DNA of 64,000 nt from DATBLQ01 sp036555325. GTDB taxonomy: Bacteria; Pseudomonadota; Alphaproteobacteria; Rhizobiales; Aestuariivirgaceae. The position numbers and the translations under genes were made by a program. The DNA is taken from contig DATBLQ010000026.1 of assembly GCA_036555325.1 (NCBI GenBank), positions 1 to 64,000 on the forward strand. The letters run 5' to 3'. Positions 28,575-39,256 of this stretch are shown one piece after another. How positions within the stretch are numbered: the stretch's first letter is position 1; every line of letters starts with the position of its first letter. The notes beneath the pieces were generated by a model, which did no database searches, had not been told where the DNA came from, and saw only the letters and a list, made by a program, of their open reading frames with translations.

Positions 28575-31500
28575 ACTAAGGGTGGTCTCTGCCGGCAAGC
28601 CGCAGCGGCGCGCTTCCGATCCTGCAGTCTCTGCATGGGTGTCTGCTAATGCTGGATCTGGCAAAACCGAGGTTCTTGTCCACCGGGTCATCCGTCTCTT
28701 GCTCGCAGGCACGCCGCCTGAGCGCATCTTGTGCTTAACCTTTACCAGGGCAGCGGCCGCGGAAATGTCGAATCGACTGTTTCGCGATCTGGGTGCGTGG
28801 GTTGTGTTAGACGATAGATCGCTGCTCGAGCAAATTCGCACCCTGTGCGGTCATGAGGCCGATCCCGAATTGCTGTCGCGAGCCCGTCGATTGTTCGCCG
28901 CTGCGCTCGACGCGCCGGGAGGTCTCAAAATCCAGACGATTCACGGATTCTGTGAAAGGCTGCTGCAACGCTTTCCGGTTGAGGCAGGGGTAGTCCCTGG
29001 CTTCAAGGTGCTCGATGAAGCATCGGCAACCGAGCTTCTCGCTGCCGCCAGTCGCTTAGTTCTCAACATCGATCTTGCCGAAGACGCTGATAGAGCCCTT
29101 CTAAGCACCATCGTCCGCTATGCCGGCGCTCAACAGTTCGATGAACTCGTCAAGGAACTGCTGAAACAGCCGCGCCTTCTTACCTCTATCGCTGATGCGG
29201 CAGAACATCGTCAGGCACTAGAGAGTCTCCTGCAGGTTCCCTCGGATACAACGCCGCAAGCGGTCTGTCAGAGAGCCTTTGCCGATGTTGATCGGCGCGC
29301 ATATCTTGATGCTGCCAATGCCTTGCAGGCACTTGGCAATAATTCCGCTCGGCTCGCTCAATCCATCCGCGTTGCGATGCAAGAAACATCGCTCGAAAAG
29401 GCCTTTGGCAACCTGCGCAATATCTGCCTGACCCGAGAGGGCGATGAGAGAAAATATTTCCCTCCGGCGCAACTTTCGAAAATCGACTCCCGTGCCGCCG
29501 CTTTTCTTCAGTCCGAGCTTAACCGGCTCCTGCCTCTATTCGAGGAATATCGCGCTGCCGTCATCGTAGAAGCAACCGTAGCGCTGTTGCAGCTTGCAGG
29601 CCGTATCATCCAAAATTATGCACGTGCCAAGGACGCATTGAGCTCCTACGATTATGACGATTTGATATTTAAGACATTGGCGCTCTTCCAAAGCCTCACC
29701 CATCGCGGCTGGGTGCTATACAAGCTCGACGGCGGCATCGATCATCTGTTGATCGATGAAGCGCAGGATACAAGCAAGGAACAATGGCAGATCATTCAGA
29801 GCCTCACGGAGGATTTCTTTTCCGGTTCCGGCGCGAGGGGTGCGATGGTGCGCACCATTTTTGCGGTGGGTGACGAAAAACAGTCGATTTTCAGCTTTCA
29901 GGGCGGCGACCCGGAAGAGTTCCATGCGATGCAGGACTACTTCGCCAAGAAAATCTCAGCCCTCGGCGCACGGCTTGAAGAAGTTCCCCTTACGCTATCC
30001 TTTCGCTCAACCGCCGCGGTCCTCGAAGCCGTCGATGCCGTCTTCACGAACGAGACCCATCAAGCATCGCGTATCGGTGCTTCGGGCCTGGTAGAGGTCT
30101 GGCCTCTTGAGGAAGGTCACGACCGGCCGGAGCGCGACCCATGGCGCGCCCCTCTCGACTATGTCCTGACTGACCATCCGCGGCGGCGCTTGGCGAAAAG
30201 GATCGCGCGCACCATTCGCCGCTGGATTGACGAAGAGCGCATCCTCCCCTCTCGCGGTCGCGCCATAAGACCCTCCGACATTCTCATTCTCGTCCGCACT
30301 CGAACCACTTTGATGGATGAAATCGTACGTGCCCTCAAGCTGGAAGATTTGCCGGTCGCCGGTGCTGACCGACTTGAACTTGCCGCCCACATCGCTGTCA
30401 TGGATCTGATTGCTCTCGGCCATTTTGTCCTTTTGCCCGCAGACGACCACATGCTGGCGTGCGTACTGAAAAGCCCTCTCGTCGAGCGTGACGATGGCCT
30501 CGGTATCGATGACGAGGACCTTTTCGATCTTGCGCATGGCCGCGGTCAAACGCCGCTTTGGCGGCGGCTGCAGCACGCTGCGGACAGTGGAAAACCTTAC
30601 CGCCGCGCGGCATCGCGTCTTGCATGCTTCATAGAAGACGCCGCTTCGAAACCTCCATACGAGTTCTTCTCGTCCGTATTGAATGAGCATGAAGGCCTCC
30701 CCCGCATCATCGCAAGGTTGGGCAACGAAGCTGTCGAGCCTGTGAGTGAGTTTCTTTCGCGCTGTCTCGACTATGATGCTGAACACGCTCCTTCCCTTAC
30801 CGGATTTCTCGCCTGGCTCGCCGGCCAGGGCGCCATCATCAAGCGCGATATGGACTTGGGCTCCGGTGAAATTCGGGTGATGACGGTGCACGGCGCCAAG
30901 GGATTGCAGTCCAATATTGTAATTCTCCCCGATACTTGTACGGTGCCCGACAAGGCGCTTCTTCCCAAAATCTTTCTTTCTCCTGTCCGCTCAGACGGCG
31001 AGTTGCTCCAGGTGCCGGTGTGGCGGATCAAGGCCGATCGCGACCATCCTGTGCTCGCCGCTTTGCGCGAGGAGCAATTTGAGCGGGAAAATGCAGAGTA
31101 CGTCCGTTTGCTCTATGTCGCCATGACCAGGGCAGCGGATCATTTATACATCTGCGGCTCCACCAGCAGGGACTTGCCTGAAGGGTGCTGGTACCGTCGC
31201 ATTATGCAGGCGCTGGCAGCAAAGAACCTTGGGAAGCAGTATCTCGATGAGGAGGGGCGCACGATTTGGCGCCACGAGCATTCCCAAGAGCCCTCTGCCT
31301 CTGAGCGCGACAGCCAACACACGCTGCCGCCGAGCGATCTCGCATCGCTTCCTGCTTGGGCAACCACTAAGGCCAATGTCGAACAGCGCCCCTTCCCATG
31401 GCTTGCTCCTTCAAGGGCAGGAGAGATCATCGCGTTCAACCGTGAGAGGGCCGAACAAATCGTCTCCCCGCTGGCCCTTCCGACAGACGGCTCCTTTGTG

Positions 31501-31998
31501 CGTGGCGCCCTGATCCATCGGCTGCTTCAGTCCCTACCCGATCTGCCTGCGGAGCTGCGCGAGGAGCGGGCTAGAGCCTATTTGCGACTTAAGGCGCATG
31601 CGCTCTCGATAGCCGAGCAGCAGGAGATCGCTGAGACGGTGATGCTTGTTCTGAACGATCCGGCGTTCCATGCAGTTTTTTCCTTGGACGCCATGGCCGA
31701 GGTGCCTGTGGCCGCGCGGGTGACTTTGCCTGGTGGCAGGGTTGTGCCGATTCTCGGGCGCATCGACCGGCTTGTCCTTGAGTCGCGCGAAATTCTGATT
31801 CTCGATTTCAAGACAAATCGCCCGGTCCCCGATTCCCCTGCCGAGGTAGACCCTGCCTACATTCGCCAGCTCGCCCTTTACCGCCTGGTGATGAAAGACC
31901 TATTCCCCAACAGAGCAGTTCGCGCGGCCCTGCTGTGGACGGATGGCCCCAAATTGATGGAGTTGCCGTCAAGTTTGATGGAAAAGGAGCTCGGCTGA
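28567..31998 (+). CDS. addA: Double-strand break repair helicase AddA
   Basis: A 1143-residue UvrD-like helicase and nuclease. Helicase motif I is SANAGSGKTEVLVHR, motif Ia CLTFTRAAAAEM, motif II IDEAQDTS, motif III GDEKQSIFSFQGG, and motif V VMTVHGAKGLQS. The C-terminal RecB-type nuclease shows GRIDRLVLE and LILDFKTN. With AddB it processes chromosome breaks. ATG 28567 overlaps the addB end; a longer frame begins upstream but would extend into addB. Confidence 0.94.
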   Translation: MNELRVVSAGKPQRRASDPAVSAWVSANAGSGKTEVLVHRVIRLLLAGTPPERILCLTFTRAAAAEMSNRLFRDLGAWVVLDDRSLLEQIRTLCGHEADPELLSRARRLFAAALDAPGGLKIQTIHGFCERLLQRFPVEAGVVPGFKVLDEASATELLAAASRLVLNIDLAEDADRALLSTIVRYAGAQQFDELVKELLKQPRLLTSIADAAEHRQALESLLQVPSDTTPQAVCQRAFADVDRRAYLDAANALQALGNNSARLAQSIRVAMQETSLEKAFGNLRNICLTREGDERKYFPPAQLSKIDSRAAAFLQSELNRLLPLFEEYRAAVIVEATVALLQLAGRIIQNYARAKDALSSYDYDDLIFKTLALFQSLTHRGWVLYKLDGGIDHLLIDEAQDTSKEQWQIIQSLTEDFFSGSGARGAMVRTIFAVGDEKQSIFSFQGGDPEEFHAMQDYFAKKISALGARLEEVPLTLSFRSTAAVLEAVDAVFTNETHQASRIGASGLVEVWPLEEGHDRPERDPWRAPLDYVLTDHPRRRLAKRIARTIRRWIDEERILPSRGRAIRPSDILILVRTRTTLMDEIVRALKLEDLPVAGADRLELAAHIAVMDLIALGHFVLLPADDHMLACVLKSPLVERDDGLGIDDEDLFDLAHGRGQTPLWRRLQHAADSGKPYRRAASRLACFIEDAASKPPYEFFSSVLNEHEGLPRIIARLGNEAVEPVSEFLSRCLDYDAEHAPSLTGFLAWLAGQGAIIKRDMDLGSGEIRVMTVHGAKGLQSNIVILPDTCTVPDKALLPKIFLSPVRSDGELLQVPVWRIKADRDHPVLAALREEQFERENAEYVRLLYVAMTRAADHLYICGSTSRDLPEGCWYRRIMQALAAKNLGKQYLDEEGRTIWRHEHSQEPSASERDSQHTLPPSDLASLPAWATTKANVEQRPFPWLAPSRAGEIIAFNRERAEQIVSPLALPTDGSFVRGALIHRLLQSLPDLPAELREERARAYLRLKAHALSIAEQQEIAETVMLVLNDPAFHAVFSLDAMAEVPVAARVTLPGGRVVPILGRIDRLVLESREILILDFKTNRPVPDSPAEVDPAYIRQLALYRLVMKDLFPNRAVRAALLWTDGPKLMELPSSLMEKELG

Positions 31999-32121
31999 AA
32001 ACATTGCCCACGCGCGCGCGCACCGCACAGCTTATGGTCTTGACCGTTGCGGTGGGCATACCTACGTTCTCCCGCAAAGTGAATCGGGAAGCGTCTGTTG
32101 ACCCCCGTAATGGAGCGAGAA

Positions 32122-32442
32122 ATGGCAACCCACAAGGTGTCCGATCTGAGTTTCGAAGCTGACGTTCTGAAGGCGGAAGGCCCCGTGGTTGTCGACTTTT
32201 GGGCCGAGTGGTGCGGTCCCTGCCGCATGATTGCCCCGGCACTCGACGAGATCGCCAAGGAAATGGATGGCAAGCTCAAAGTCGTGAAACTCAATATCGA
32301 CGAAAATCCATCCACCCCGTCGCGCTATGGCGTGCGCGGCATCCCCACACTGATGATCTTCAAAGACGGGCAGGTGGCGTCCACCCAGGTCGGTGCTATT
32401 CCCAAGAGCAAACTGCTCGAATGGATCAATCGCTCGATTTGA
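32122..32442 (+). CDS. trxA: Thioredoxin
   Basis: A 106-residue cytosolic thioredoxin with the redox motif WCGPC in [17 protein letters not shown] and the cis-Pro in GIPTLMIF. It reduces protein disulfides such as those of ribonucleotide reductase and is itself reduced by thioredoxin reductase. Family length. It lies 120 bases after addA and is convergent with folC across nine bases; no T-run terminator was seen between them. Confidence 0.96.
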   Translation: MATHKVSDLSFEADVLKAEGPVVVDFWAEWCGPCRMIAPALDEIAKEMDGKLKVVKLNIDENPSTPSRYGVRGIPTLMIFKDGQVASTQVGAIPKSKLLEWINRSI

Positions 32443-32451
32443 CGTCCTCGT

Positions 32452-33792
32452 TTACCTTGCTGCGCCCGACACCGATGACTTCGCTTCCCCGCTATTGAGT
32501 GCGAGCACATGCCCGGCAAGATAAAGTGATCCGCCGATCAGGATCCGCACCGGATGTCTTGCAGCAGCGGCCTTGCGCACCGCCTCTTCAATCGAGCCCG
32601 CGGATTCGGCGCAGTGGCCTTCACGGGTGGCTATTTCGGCCAACTCCTCAGGTGCGAAGGAATTGTCTTCTCCCGGAATATCAACCGTGATGATGCGTTG
32701 AGCGAGACCTTTGAAACTCCGCACATAGGATCGAGCATCCTTCGTCTTGAGCATTCCCATCACAATCACGAGGGGCCTGGCAGACCGTTCTTCGATCTCG
32801 GCCAGGGCTTGCGCAACGGCCTTTCCCGCCGAAGAATTATGGCCGCCGTCGAGCCACAGTTCGCTCTCATTGGTGAGGCCCCGCAACAACCTCCCCTCGG
32901 TTAGCCGCTGCAAGCGCGCTGGCCACTGGACCGATCTAAGCCCTTCGCCGATCTGATGCTCGCCGATTCGCTCCTCCCCCAGCATGCGCACGATTGCAAT
33001 TGCAATGCCGGCGTTGTCGATCTGAAACCGGCCTTTAAGCTGCGGACGCGGCAGGTCCAGAAGCCCTCGCTCATCGTTGAACACGAGTCGTCCATGCTGC
33101 TCGAAGCACGACCAGTCGCGACCCGAAACGCTGAGCGGCGCCCCTGCTTCTAATGCGGCTCGATCGATTTCCTCCTGCGCTTCCTTGACTTGGGGTCCAA
33201 CGACACAAACAACCCCGTGCTTCAGGATTCCGGCTTTTTCTCTTGCGATGAGGGAAATGCTGTCTCCCAGATAGTGCTGGTGGTCGAGATCGATCATCGT
33301 GATGGCTGTGACCTTCGGGCGCTCCACAACGTTCGTGGCATCCAGTCTTCCGCCAAGTCCGACTTCCAGCAGCAGGAAGTCGGCCGGCGTCCTGGAAAAC
33401 GCCAGGAATGCGGCAGCGGTGGTGATCTCAAAAAACGTAATGGGCTCTCCCCCGTTGATTGTTTCGCACTCCTCGAGCAGCGCGCTGAGATAATCCTCGG
33501 CAATGAGCCCGCTTTTGCCCGGACCGGCGGCCAAGCGAATGCGCTCGTGGAACCGAACGAGATGCGGAGAAGTATAGGCATGCACCCTAAGCCCGGCTGC
33601 TTCGCCAATCGCTCTCAAATATGCAACGGTTGATCCCTTTCCGTTGGTACCGGCAATGTGAATTACCGGTGGTAGCTGTCGCTGCGGGTTGCCGAGCCGG
33701 TCGAGGATTCGATGCATGCGCGTAAGCGACAGATCGATGATCTTCGGGTGGAGCGTAAGTAGCCGCGTCAGAATCCGATCGCTCACCGCCAT
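32452..33792 (-). CDS. folC: Bifunctional dihydrofolate synthase/folylpolyglutamate synthase
   Basis: A 446-residue Mur-ligase-family enzyme that adds glutamate to dihydropteroate and then to folates. The P-loop is IHIAGTNGKGSTVAYL near residue 48, followed by the carbamoyl-Lys region and the C-terminal ligase domain with LWLDGGHNSSAG. It is the last gene of the trpF-trpB-trpA-accD-folC series, 23 bases after accD. Confidence 0.95.
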   Translation of the reverse strand: MAVSDRILTRLLTLHPKIIDLSLTRMHRILDRLGNPQRQLPPVIHIAGTNGKGSTVAYLRAIGEAAGLRVHAYTSPHLVRFHERIRLAAGPGKSGLIAEDYLSALLEECETINGGEPITFFEITTAAAFLAFSRTPADFLLLEVGLGGRLDATNVVERPKVTAITMIDLDHQHYLGDSISLIAREKAGILKHGVVCVVGPQVKEAQEEIDRAALEAGAPLSVSGRDWSCFEQHGRLVFNDERGLLDLPRPQLKGRFQIDNAGIAIAIVRMLGEERIGEHQIGEGLRSVQWPARLQRLTEGRLLRGLTNESELWLDGGHNSSAGKAVAQALAEIEERSARPLVIVMGMLKTKDARSYVRSFKGLAQRIITVDIPGEDNSFAPEELAEIATREGHCAESAGSIEEAVRKAAAARHPVRILIGGSLYLAGHVLALNSGEAKSSVSGAAR

Positions 33793-33815
33793 GGGGAAGA
33801 CCTCGACCCGTTATC

Positions 33816-34733
33816 TCAACTGGCAGCGATTTGTTCTTCCGGCACGATGAGCGGAAGCGAAGAGGCCGGTTCCTCGATTGCTGGGCTCTTTGTCATCATG
33901 CGAATGAGCCGCGAGAGCGTCGGCCTCAGCTCATGTCGGTGCACGACTGCATCGACCATTCCGTGTTCCTGCAGATACTCGGCTCGTTGAAATCCTTCTG
34001 GCAGTTTTTCCCTGATGGTTTGCTCGATAACGCGCGGACCGGCAAAGCCGATCAGTGCGCCGGGTTCGGCCAGATGAATGTCCCCCAGCATCGCATAGGA
34101 AGCGGTAACCCCGCCAGTCGTGGGATTAGTGAGCACCACAATATAGGGAACTTTTGCCTCTCGTAGGTCCTGTACCGCCGCCGTAGTACGCGGCAACTGC
34201 ATCAGAGACAGGATTCCCTCTTGCATGCGTGCGCCACCTGAAGCAGCAAACAGAACATAGGAAGACCGGCGCTCCACCGCCGCGCGCATTGTTGTAATGA
34301 TCGCCTCTCCGGCCGCCATTCCAAGCGAGCCTCCCATGAAGGCGAAATCCTGTACCGCTGCAATGATGCTGTGGCCGTCCAGATTGCCGTAACCGGCTGT
34401 GACAGCATCGTTGGTATTATTCTTCTGTCGTGCTTCCTTCAGCCTGTCGGCATACCGCCGCTCGTCTCGGAAGCCGAGCGGGTCGATGGGAACCTCCGGC
34501 AATTCGAGCCTGTCATACTCCCCGCCATCGAACAGCAGGGCAAGACGCGCCTCCGGCGGCATGCGCATGTGATAGCCTGATCCAGGGATGACGAATAGGT
34601 TCGCTTCCAGATCGCGGTAAAACACCATCTGCCCGGTCTCCGGACACTTGACCCACATGTTCTCCGGCACTTCTTTTTTGTTGCCGAGGAAGTTGCGAAT
34701 CTTGGGCCGGATGAAATTCTTTATCCAATTCAC
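33816..34733 (-). CDS. accD: Acetyl-CoA carboxylase carboxyltransferase subunit beta
   Basis: A 305-residue beta subunit of the carboxyltransferase that forms malonyl-CoA with AccA. The crotonase-fold core has [16 protein letters not shown] and [17 protein letters not shown]. The N-terminal zinc ribbon found in E. coli (four Cys) is degenerate here, with one Cys in [12 protein letters not shown] and none in the second half ([12 protein letters not shown]). This is known in alphaproteobacteria. The start is GTG, overlapping the trpA stop, so translation is coupled to the tryptophan genes. Confidence 0.95.
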   Translation of the reverse strand: MNWIKNFIRPKIRNFLGNKKEVPENMWVKCPETGQMVFYRDLEANLFVIPGSGYHMRMPPEARLALLFDGGEYDRLELPEVPIDPLGFRDERRYADRLKEARQKNNTNDAVTAGYGNLDGHSIIAAVQDFAFMGGSLGMAAGEAIITTMRAAVERRSSYVLFAASGGARMQEGILSLMQLPRTTAAVQDLREAKVPYIVVLTNPTTGGVTASYAMLGDIHLAEPGALIGFAGPRVIEQTIREKLPEGFQRAEYLQEHGMVDAVVHRHELRPTLSRLIRMMTKSPAIEEPASSLPLIVPEEQIAAS

Positions 34734-35578
34734 AGCTTTGACCCTGCAAGCGTTGTTTGAGCGGCCCGCCCGATGCCTGCGGCGATTTCCGCCGTGAGCT
34801 TGAGGGTCATCGCTGCGGTTTGGCCTGTAGCCTTGCCGCCTTCTGTCAAACTGTCGCGTACCGCGTTGACCAGCGCTGAACCAACAACCACCGCATCCGC
34901 GCCTCTGGCGATTTCTTCCGCTTGGCTTGCGCTTTTCACACCGAAACCGACCGCGACCGGCAGATTGGTATGGCGCTTGATGCGCGCCACATTCGATTTC
35001 ACCTGCTCGATATTGGGAACCTTCGTGCCGGTTATGCCCAACACCGAAACGTAATAGACGAAACCCGAGGTGTTGGTGAGCACCTTCGGCAACCGACGAT
35101 CGTCGGTTGTTGGCGTCGCTAGCCGGATGAAATTGAGGCCGGCTTTAAGTGCCGGAAGGCAGAGTTCATCATCGTGTTCCGGTGGTAGGTCGACGATGAT
35201 CAGCCCGTCAGCCCCAGCCACCTTGGCATCCTGAAGGAAATTGTCGACTCCGTACACATAAACTGGATTGTGATATCCCATGAGCACGATCGGGATGTCA
35301 CCATTTCCCTTGCGGAATTCGCCCAACAGTTTGAGCGTCTTCTTCATTGTCTGTCCGCCGTTGAGGGCGCGCAGCGACGACGCCTGAATGGCCGGGCCGT
35401 CCGCCATCGGATCGGTAAATGGCATACCGACCTCGATGATATCGGCGCCCGCTCCGGGAAGCCCCTTCAGAATGCTCAGCGATGTTTCGAAATCCGGATC
35501 GCCCGCCGTCACGAACGTCACCAACCCTGTGCGGCGTCTTTTTCTCAGCGCCTCGAATGTCCTCTCGATGCGCGTCAT
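34730..35578 (-). CDS. trpA: Tryptophan synthase alpha chain
   Basis: A 282-residue TIM barrel that splits indole-glycerol phosphate to indole, which is channelled to TrpB. Catalytic Glu is in [18 protein letters not shown] and Asp in [13 protein letters not shown] 35578 overlaps the trpB stop by 4 bases. The reading frame is open further upstream, but that part would lie inside trpB. Confidence 0.96.
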   Translation of the reverse strand: MTRIERTFEALRKRRRTGLVTFVTAGDPDFETSLSILKGLPGAGADIIEVGMPFTDPMADGPAIQASSLRALNGGQTMKKTLKLLGEFRKGNGDIPIVLMGYHNPVYVYGVDNFLQDAKVAGADGLIIVDLPPEHDDELCLPALKAGLNFIRLATPTTDDRRLPKVLTNTSGFVYYVSVLGITGTKVPNIEQVKSNVARIKRHTNLPVAVGFGVKSASQAEEIARGADAVVVGSALVNAVRDSLTEGGKATGQTAAMTLKLTAEIAAGIGRAAQTTLAGSKL

Positions 35579-36795
35579 GAAATCTTGACCTTCAGATGGT
35601 CGGCAACCGTGAAGATATCCTTGTCGCCTCGCCCGCACATGTTCATGACCAGGAGATGATCTTTTGGCTTCTCAGGCGCGAGCTTCATCACGTGCGCCAG
35701 CGCATGGCTGGGTTCAAGGGCCGGGATGATGCCTTCCAACCGACAGCACAGCTGGAAGGCCTCAAGTGCCTCCTCATCCGTCGCCGAGACATAATTCACC
35801 CGTCCCATGTCATGCAGCCATGCATGCTCGGGCCCGATGCCGGGGTAGTCGAGGCCTGCCGAGATCGAATGAGCCTCCGTGATTTGACCGTCATCGTTCA
35901 TCAGCAGATACGTTCGGTTTCCGTGCAAGACGCCGGGCCTGCCCCCGCTGATGGAGGCGGCATGTTTTCCGCTTGCCAAGCCCTTCCCCGCCGCCTCGAC
36001 GCCGTAGATTTCGACCTCTTTCTCGTCGAGGAAGGGATGAAACAAACCCATAGCATTGGATCCCCCGCCGATCGCGGCGACCAGTGAATCGGGCAGCCTA
36101 CCTTCACGCGCTAACATTTGTTCGCGTGTCTCGCGCCCGATCACCGACTGGAAATCGCGCACCATCTCCGGATAGGGATGAGGGCCGGCAACCGTCCCGA
36201 TGCAGTAGAATGTGTCTTCGACATTTGCCACCCAGTCGCGCAGCGCTTCATTCAGCGCATCCTTGAGTGTGCGCGAACCGGACAGAGCAGGGATCACCTC
36301 CGCCCCAAGAAGCTTCATGCGAAAGACATTGGGCTTTTGCCGCTCGATGTCGATCTCGCCCATGTATACGACGCATTTGAGCCCAAAGCGCGCGCACGCG
36401 GTCGCCGTTGCCACGCCGTGCTGGCCTGCTCCGGTTTCGGCGATGATACGCGACTTGCCCATACGTCGCGCCAGCAGGATTTGACCCATCACGTTATTGA
36501 TCTTGTGAGCGCCGGTGTGATTGAGTTCATCTCGTTTGAAATAAATTTTCGCTCCGCCGAGATGTGCTGTCAGTCGCTCGGCGAAATAGAGGGGGCTTGG
36601 ACGGCCCACATAATGCTCTAGAAACTGATCGAGCTCAGTCTGGAAGGATGAATCGGTCTTTGCATTTTTGTAGGCAGCCTCGAGATCGAGAATCAACGGC
36701 ATCAACGTTTCGGCAACGAATCGACCGCCGTGCATGCCGAAAAAACCACGCTCATCGGGCCCGATTCGAAAAGAATTTGGAACGGTGATGCTCAA
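35575..36795 (-). CDS. trpB: Tryptophan synthase beta chain
   Basis: A 406-residue PLP enzyme joining indole and serine to make tryptophan. The PLP Lys is in [16 protein letters not shown], and the phosphate-binding loop is [12 protein letters not shown]. The family N-terminus ([28 protein letters not shown]) begins just after a TTG at 36795 with GGGGA nine bases upstream, which I take as the start; the next upstream candidate, GTG 36858, would add 21 unrelated residues. It follows trpF after about 90 bases, a gap holding a TCTAGAGCATGTTCCGCAAA segment of the kind scattered in rhizobial genomes. Confidence 0.95.
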   Translation of the reverse strand: MSITVPNSFRIGPDERGFFGMHGGRFVAETLMPLILDLEAAYKNAKTDSSFQTELDQFLEHYVGRPSPLYFAERLTAHLGGAKIYFKRDELNHTGAHKINNVMGQILLARRMGKSRIIAETGAGQHGVATATACARFGLKCVVYMGEIDIERQKPNVFRMKLLGAEVIPALSGSRTLKDALNEALRDWVANVEDTFYCIGTVAGPHPYPEMVRDFQSVIGRETREQMLAREGRLPDSLVAAIGGGSNAMGLFHPFLDEKEVEIYGVEAAGKGLASGKHAASISGGRPGVLHGNRTYLLMNDDGQITEAHSISAGLDYPGIGPEHAWLHDMGRVNYVSATDEEALEAFQLCCRLEGIIPALEPSHALAHVMKLAPEKPKDHLLVMNMCGRGDKDIFTVADHLKVKIS

Positions 36796-36885
36796 ATTTC
36801 GTCGTCCCCAAAAAACCAGTGGCCAAGGTTCTAGAGCATGTTCCGCAAAACTGCACACATATTTCTGAAATGCCTAAGGCGCGGA

Positions 36886-37542
36886 TCAAGGCTCTGTGCG
36901 CGCCGCGCTTATGAATTCCCTTATGAGTCCTAAGTCTTTGATTCCAGGCCTTGATTCGACTCCTGATGATACATCGACAATCGGGGCGCCGGTGGCCCTC
37001 AAGGCGCGAGCGACATTCACGGCATTGAGCCCTCCCGACAGCATGAAGCGCTTAGGGGCCCGGTTCTTGTCGAGGAGCGACCAGTCGAACGCCAGGCCGT
37101 TTCCTCCAGGCAGCGCCTTTGCAAGCTTCTCAGGCGCCTTGGCGTCGAACAGGATCATGTCGGCGCAATCGCGATAGGCGCGCGCCAGCTCGACATCGCC
37201 GTCAGTCAGGACCTTGATCGCCTTTATCACCGGTATTCCCGTGGCATCGGTGATGGCCTTTATTGTCTCCGGCTTCTCCTGTCCGTGGGCTTGAAAATAG
37301 TCGGGTCGGACTTTGTGGGCTATTGAGTCGATCGCTTCCTTGTTGGCATCGACGATGAGAGCGACAATTTTCGCCCGTCCACGCGCCTGTTCGGCCAGCT
37401 CGGCAGCTTTTTCCATCGTCACGTTGCGCGGGCTTGCGGGATAGAACACAAGCCCGACATAATCAGCTCCCGCCTCGATCGCGCAGTCGAGTGTTTCCTG
37501 TGTCGAAAGCCCGCAGATCTTCACCTCAACCGGCATCTGCAA
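36886..37542 (-). CDS. trpF: Phosphoribosylanthranilate isomerase
   Basis: A 218-residue TIM barrel performing the Amadori step of tryptophan synthesis. The catalytic Cys is in VKICGLSTQETL, the Asp in LFDAKAPEK, and the phosphate-binding end is FMLSGGLNAVNV. The start overlaps the end of pyrF by 17 bases (ATG 37542, or 37536 for the MPVEVKICG form). Confidence 0.95.
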   Translation of the reverse strand: MQMPVEVKICGLSTQETLDCAIEAGADYVGLVFYPASPRNVTMEKAAELAEQARGRAKIVALIVDANKEAIDSIAHKVRPDYFQAHGQEKPETIKAITDATGIPVIKAIKVLTDGDVELARAYRDCADMILFDAKAPEKLAKALPGGNGLAFDWSLLDKNRAPKRFMLSGGLNAVNVARALRATGAPIVDVSSGVESRPGIKDLGLIREFISAARTEP

Positions 37543-38236
37543 TCTCTTTTGCTATGGTTCTGGCTGCCGCCCGCGGATCCGGAGCCCGGGTGATCGGGCG
37601 ACCGATCACCAGGATATCTGCACCGGCCCTGCGAGCCTCGTATGGTGTAGCCACACGCTTCTGATCGCCAGTGGAGGCAGCTCTTGGCCTGACACCGGGA
37701 ACCACCGTCAAGAAATCGGCGCCAAGCTCGCGCTTGATCGTGGCCACGTCCAACGCGCTGCACACCACGCCGTCCAAACCCGCTGCCTTGGCCAATCGGG
37801 CAAGCGCCAGGGAATGGCCCGAGCAGTCGATTGTTTCGCTAAACCCTATGCTTTTCAAGTCTTCATCCGCTAGGCTTGTAAGGACAGTCACGGCGATGAG
37901 GAGCGTTCGCCCGGCAATCGCGGCCTTCGCCGCCTCCATCATATCTTGCCCCCCGCTTGCATGCACATTCACGATAGCCGGCCTGGGCTCGAGCATCATT
38001 AACGAATTGAGGGCCTGAACGACGGTGTTTGGAATGTCGTGCAGCTTCAGGTCGAGAAAAATCGGTGCCCCATGCCGCGCCACGGCCGCGTATCCGGTCG
38101 CTCCATTGGCAAAGAAGAACTCCATGCCGAGCTTGAATAGGCCAACGTCGTTCTTCAGCGACTGGGCGAGCTTGAGGGCCTGTGCAAGATCGGACGTATC
38201 GAGCGCGGCGGCGATTGGGTTGGCGAACCGGGCCAT
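37526..38236 (-). CDS. pyrF: Orotidine 5'-phosphate decarboxylase
   Basis: A 236-residue TIM barrel catalysing the last step of UMP synthesis. The catalytic Lys-x-x-x-Asp-x-Lys-like array is visible in FLDLKLHDIPNTV, and the phosphate loop includes VVPGVRPR and LVIGRPIT. It overlaps trpF, so pyrimidine and tryptophan genes are transcribed together. Confidence 0.95.
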   Translation of the reverse strand: MARFANPIAAALDTSDLAQALKLAQSLKNDVGLFKLGMEFFFANGATGYAAVARHGAPIFLDLKLHDIPNTVVQALNSLMMLEPRPAIVNVHASGGQDMMEAAKAAIAGRTLLIAVTVLTSLADEDLKSIGFSETIDCSGHSLALARLAKAAGLDGVVCSALDVATIKRELGADFLTVVPGVRPRAASTGDQKRVATPYEARRAGADILVIGRPITRAPDPRAAARTIAKEIADAG

Positions 38237-38290
38237 GCCCGTGCAATTGCCCAGACCGCCCCAGATTTTGCAACCCTAATTTTCCTTGGC

Positions 38291-39253
38291 CTAGGACCGA
38301 TTCTGGAGTTTTTCATACACCATGATTGCGGTTGCGAGGTCTTCAACCGCCGTACCGCACGACTTGAACAGCGTGATCTCATCGGGTGAATCGCGCCCTG
38401 AACTTGTCCCCTTGCACAGCGCTGCAAGATCGCCCTGGATCTGAGTCTTGCTGAACCACCCTTCTTTGATCGCTTGCAGCAGATCGCCGGCCTCGCTCAT
38501 CGCGCCCTCAAAGGTATCGACGAATACGCGAGCCTTTCCCACCGCCTCTCCATCCGCCTCTCGCATCACCGGCTTGAAGGCGCCCATTAAGTCGATGTGC
38601 GTTCCGGGTCTCACCCACCGGCCGCAGATGATGGGTTCAGTCGATGTCGTGGCGCATGACACGATATCGGCATGCTGCAGGCCCTCTTCAACGCTGCTTG
38701 GAAATTCAACTCGAAACCCCTCCGCGCGCAGATGGTCCGCCAGCCCTTCCGCCTTTTGCCGTGATCGATTCCACAAAAGCACCCGATGGAGAGGTCTGAT
38801 GGAAGCATGCGCCTTGACGACATGCGGCGCCAAGGCTCCGGCCCCCACCATGAGCAGAGTTGTTGCGTCTTTTCGCGCAAGATAATCGGCGGCAAGCGCA
38901 GATGCGGCAGCCGTGCGCCGCAGGGTGATTTCCGTGCCGTCCATGAGGGCGAGCGTTTCCCCCGACTCGACCGAGAATAGAAGATAGTTGGCCTGGACGG
39001 TGGGAAACCCGCGCTTCGGGTTGTCCGGGAAAACCATGACAGTCTTTAGCCCGGCATAACAGGGCTTTTGGGAACTCCAGGCGCTCCATGAGGGCATGAG
39101 CAGGAAAGTCGCCGCATCGAGACTGGCCCGGTCAATTTGGTGGTGATGGCGGGGAGGTGTTTGGAAATCCCCTCTAAAGGCTTCTCTCAGCGCCTCGATG
39201 ACATCCTTGTGTGCGGCTTCGTGCGCCAACTCCTCTTTCTTGACTATGCGCAT
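38291..39253 (-). CDS. Ornithine cyclodeaminase/mu-crystallin family protein
   Basis: A 320-residue NAD(P)-dependent enzyme of the ornithine cyclodeaminase/mu-crystallin family. Conserved segments are CYAGLKTVMVFPDN (active-site Lys), GFPTVQANYLLF, GETLALMDGTEITLRRTAAASALAADYLAR and the dinucleotide-binding LMVGAGALAPHVVKA. Members include true ornithine cyclodeaminase and reductases of 1-pyrroline-2-carboxylate; the activity cannot be set from sequence alone. It starts 4 bases after the LapA-like gene and may be co-transcribed with it. Confidence 0.85.
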   Translation of the reverse strand: MRIVKKEELAHEAAHKDVIEALREAFRGDFQTPPRHHHQIDRASLDAATFLLMPSWSAWSSQKPCYAGLKTVMVFPDNPKRGFPTVQANYLLFSVESGETLALMDGTEITLRRTAAASALAADYLARKDATTLLMVGAGALAPHVVKAHASIRPLHRVLLWNRSRQKAEGLADHLRAEGFRVEFPSSVEEGLQHADIVSCATTSTEPIICGRWVRPGTHIDLMGAFKPVMREADGEAVGKARVFVDTFEGAMSEAGDLLQAIKEGWFSKTQIQGDLAALCKGTSSGRDSPDEITLFKSCGTAVEDLATAIMVYEKLQNRS

Positions 39254-39256
39254 TCC

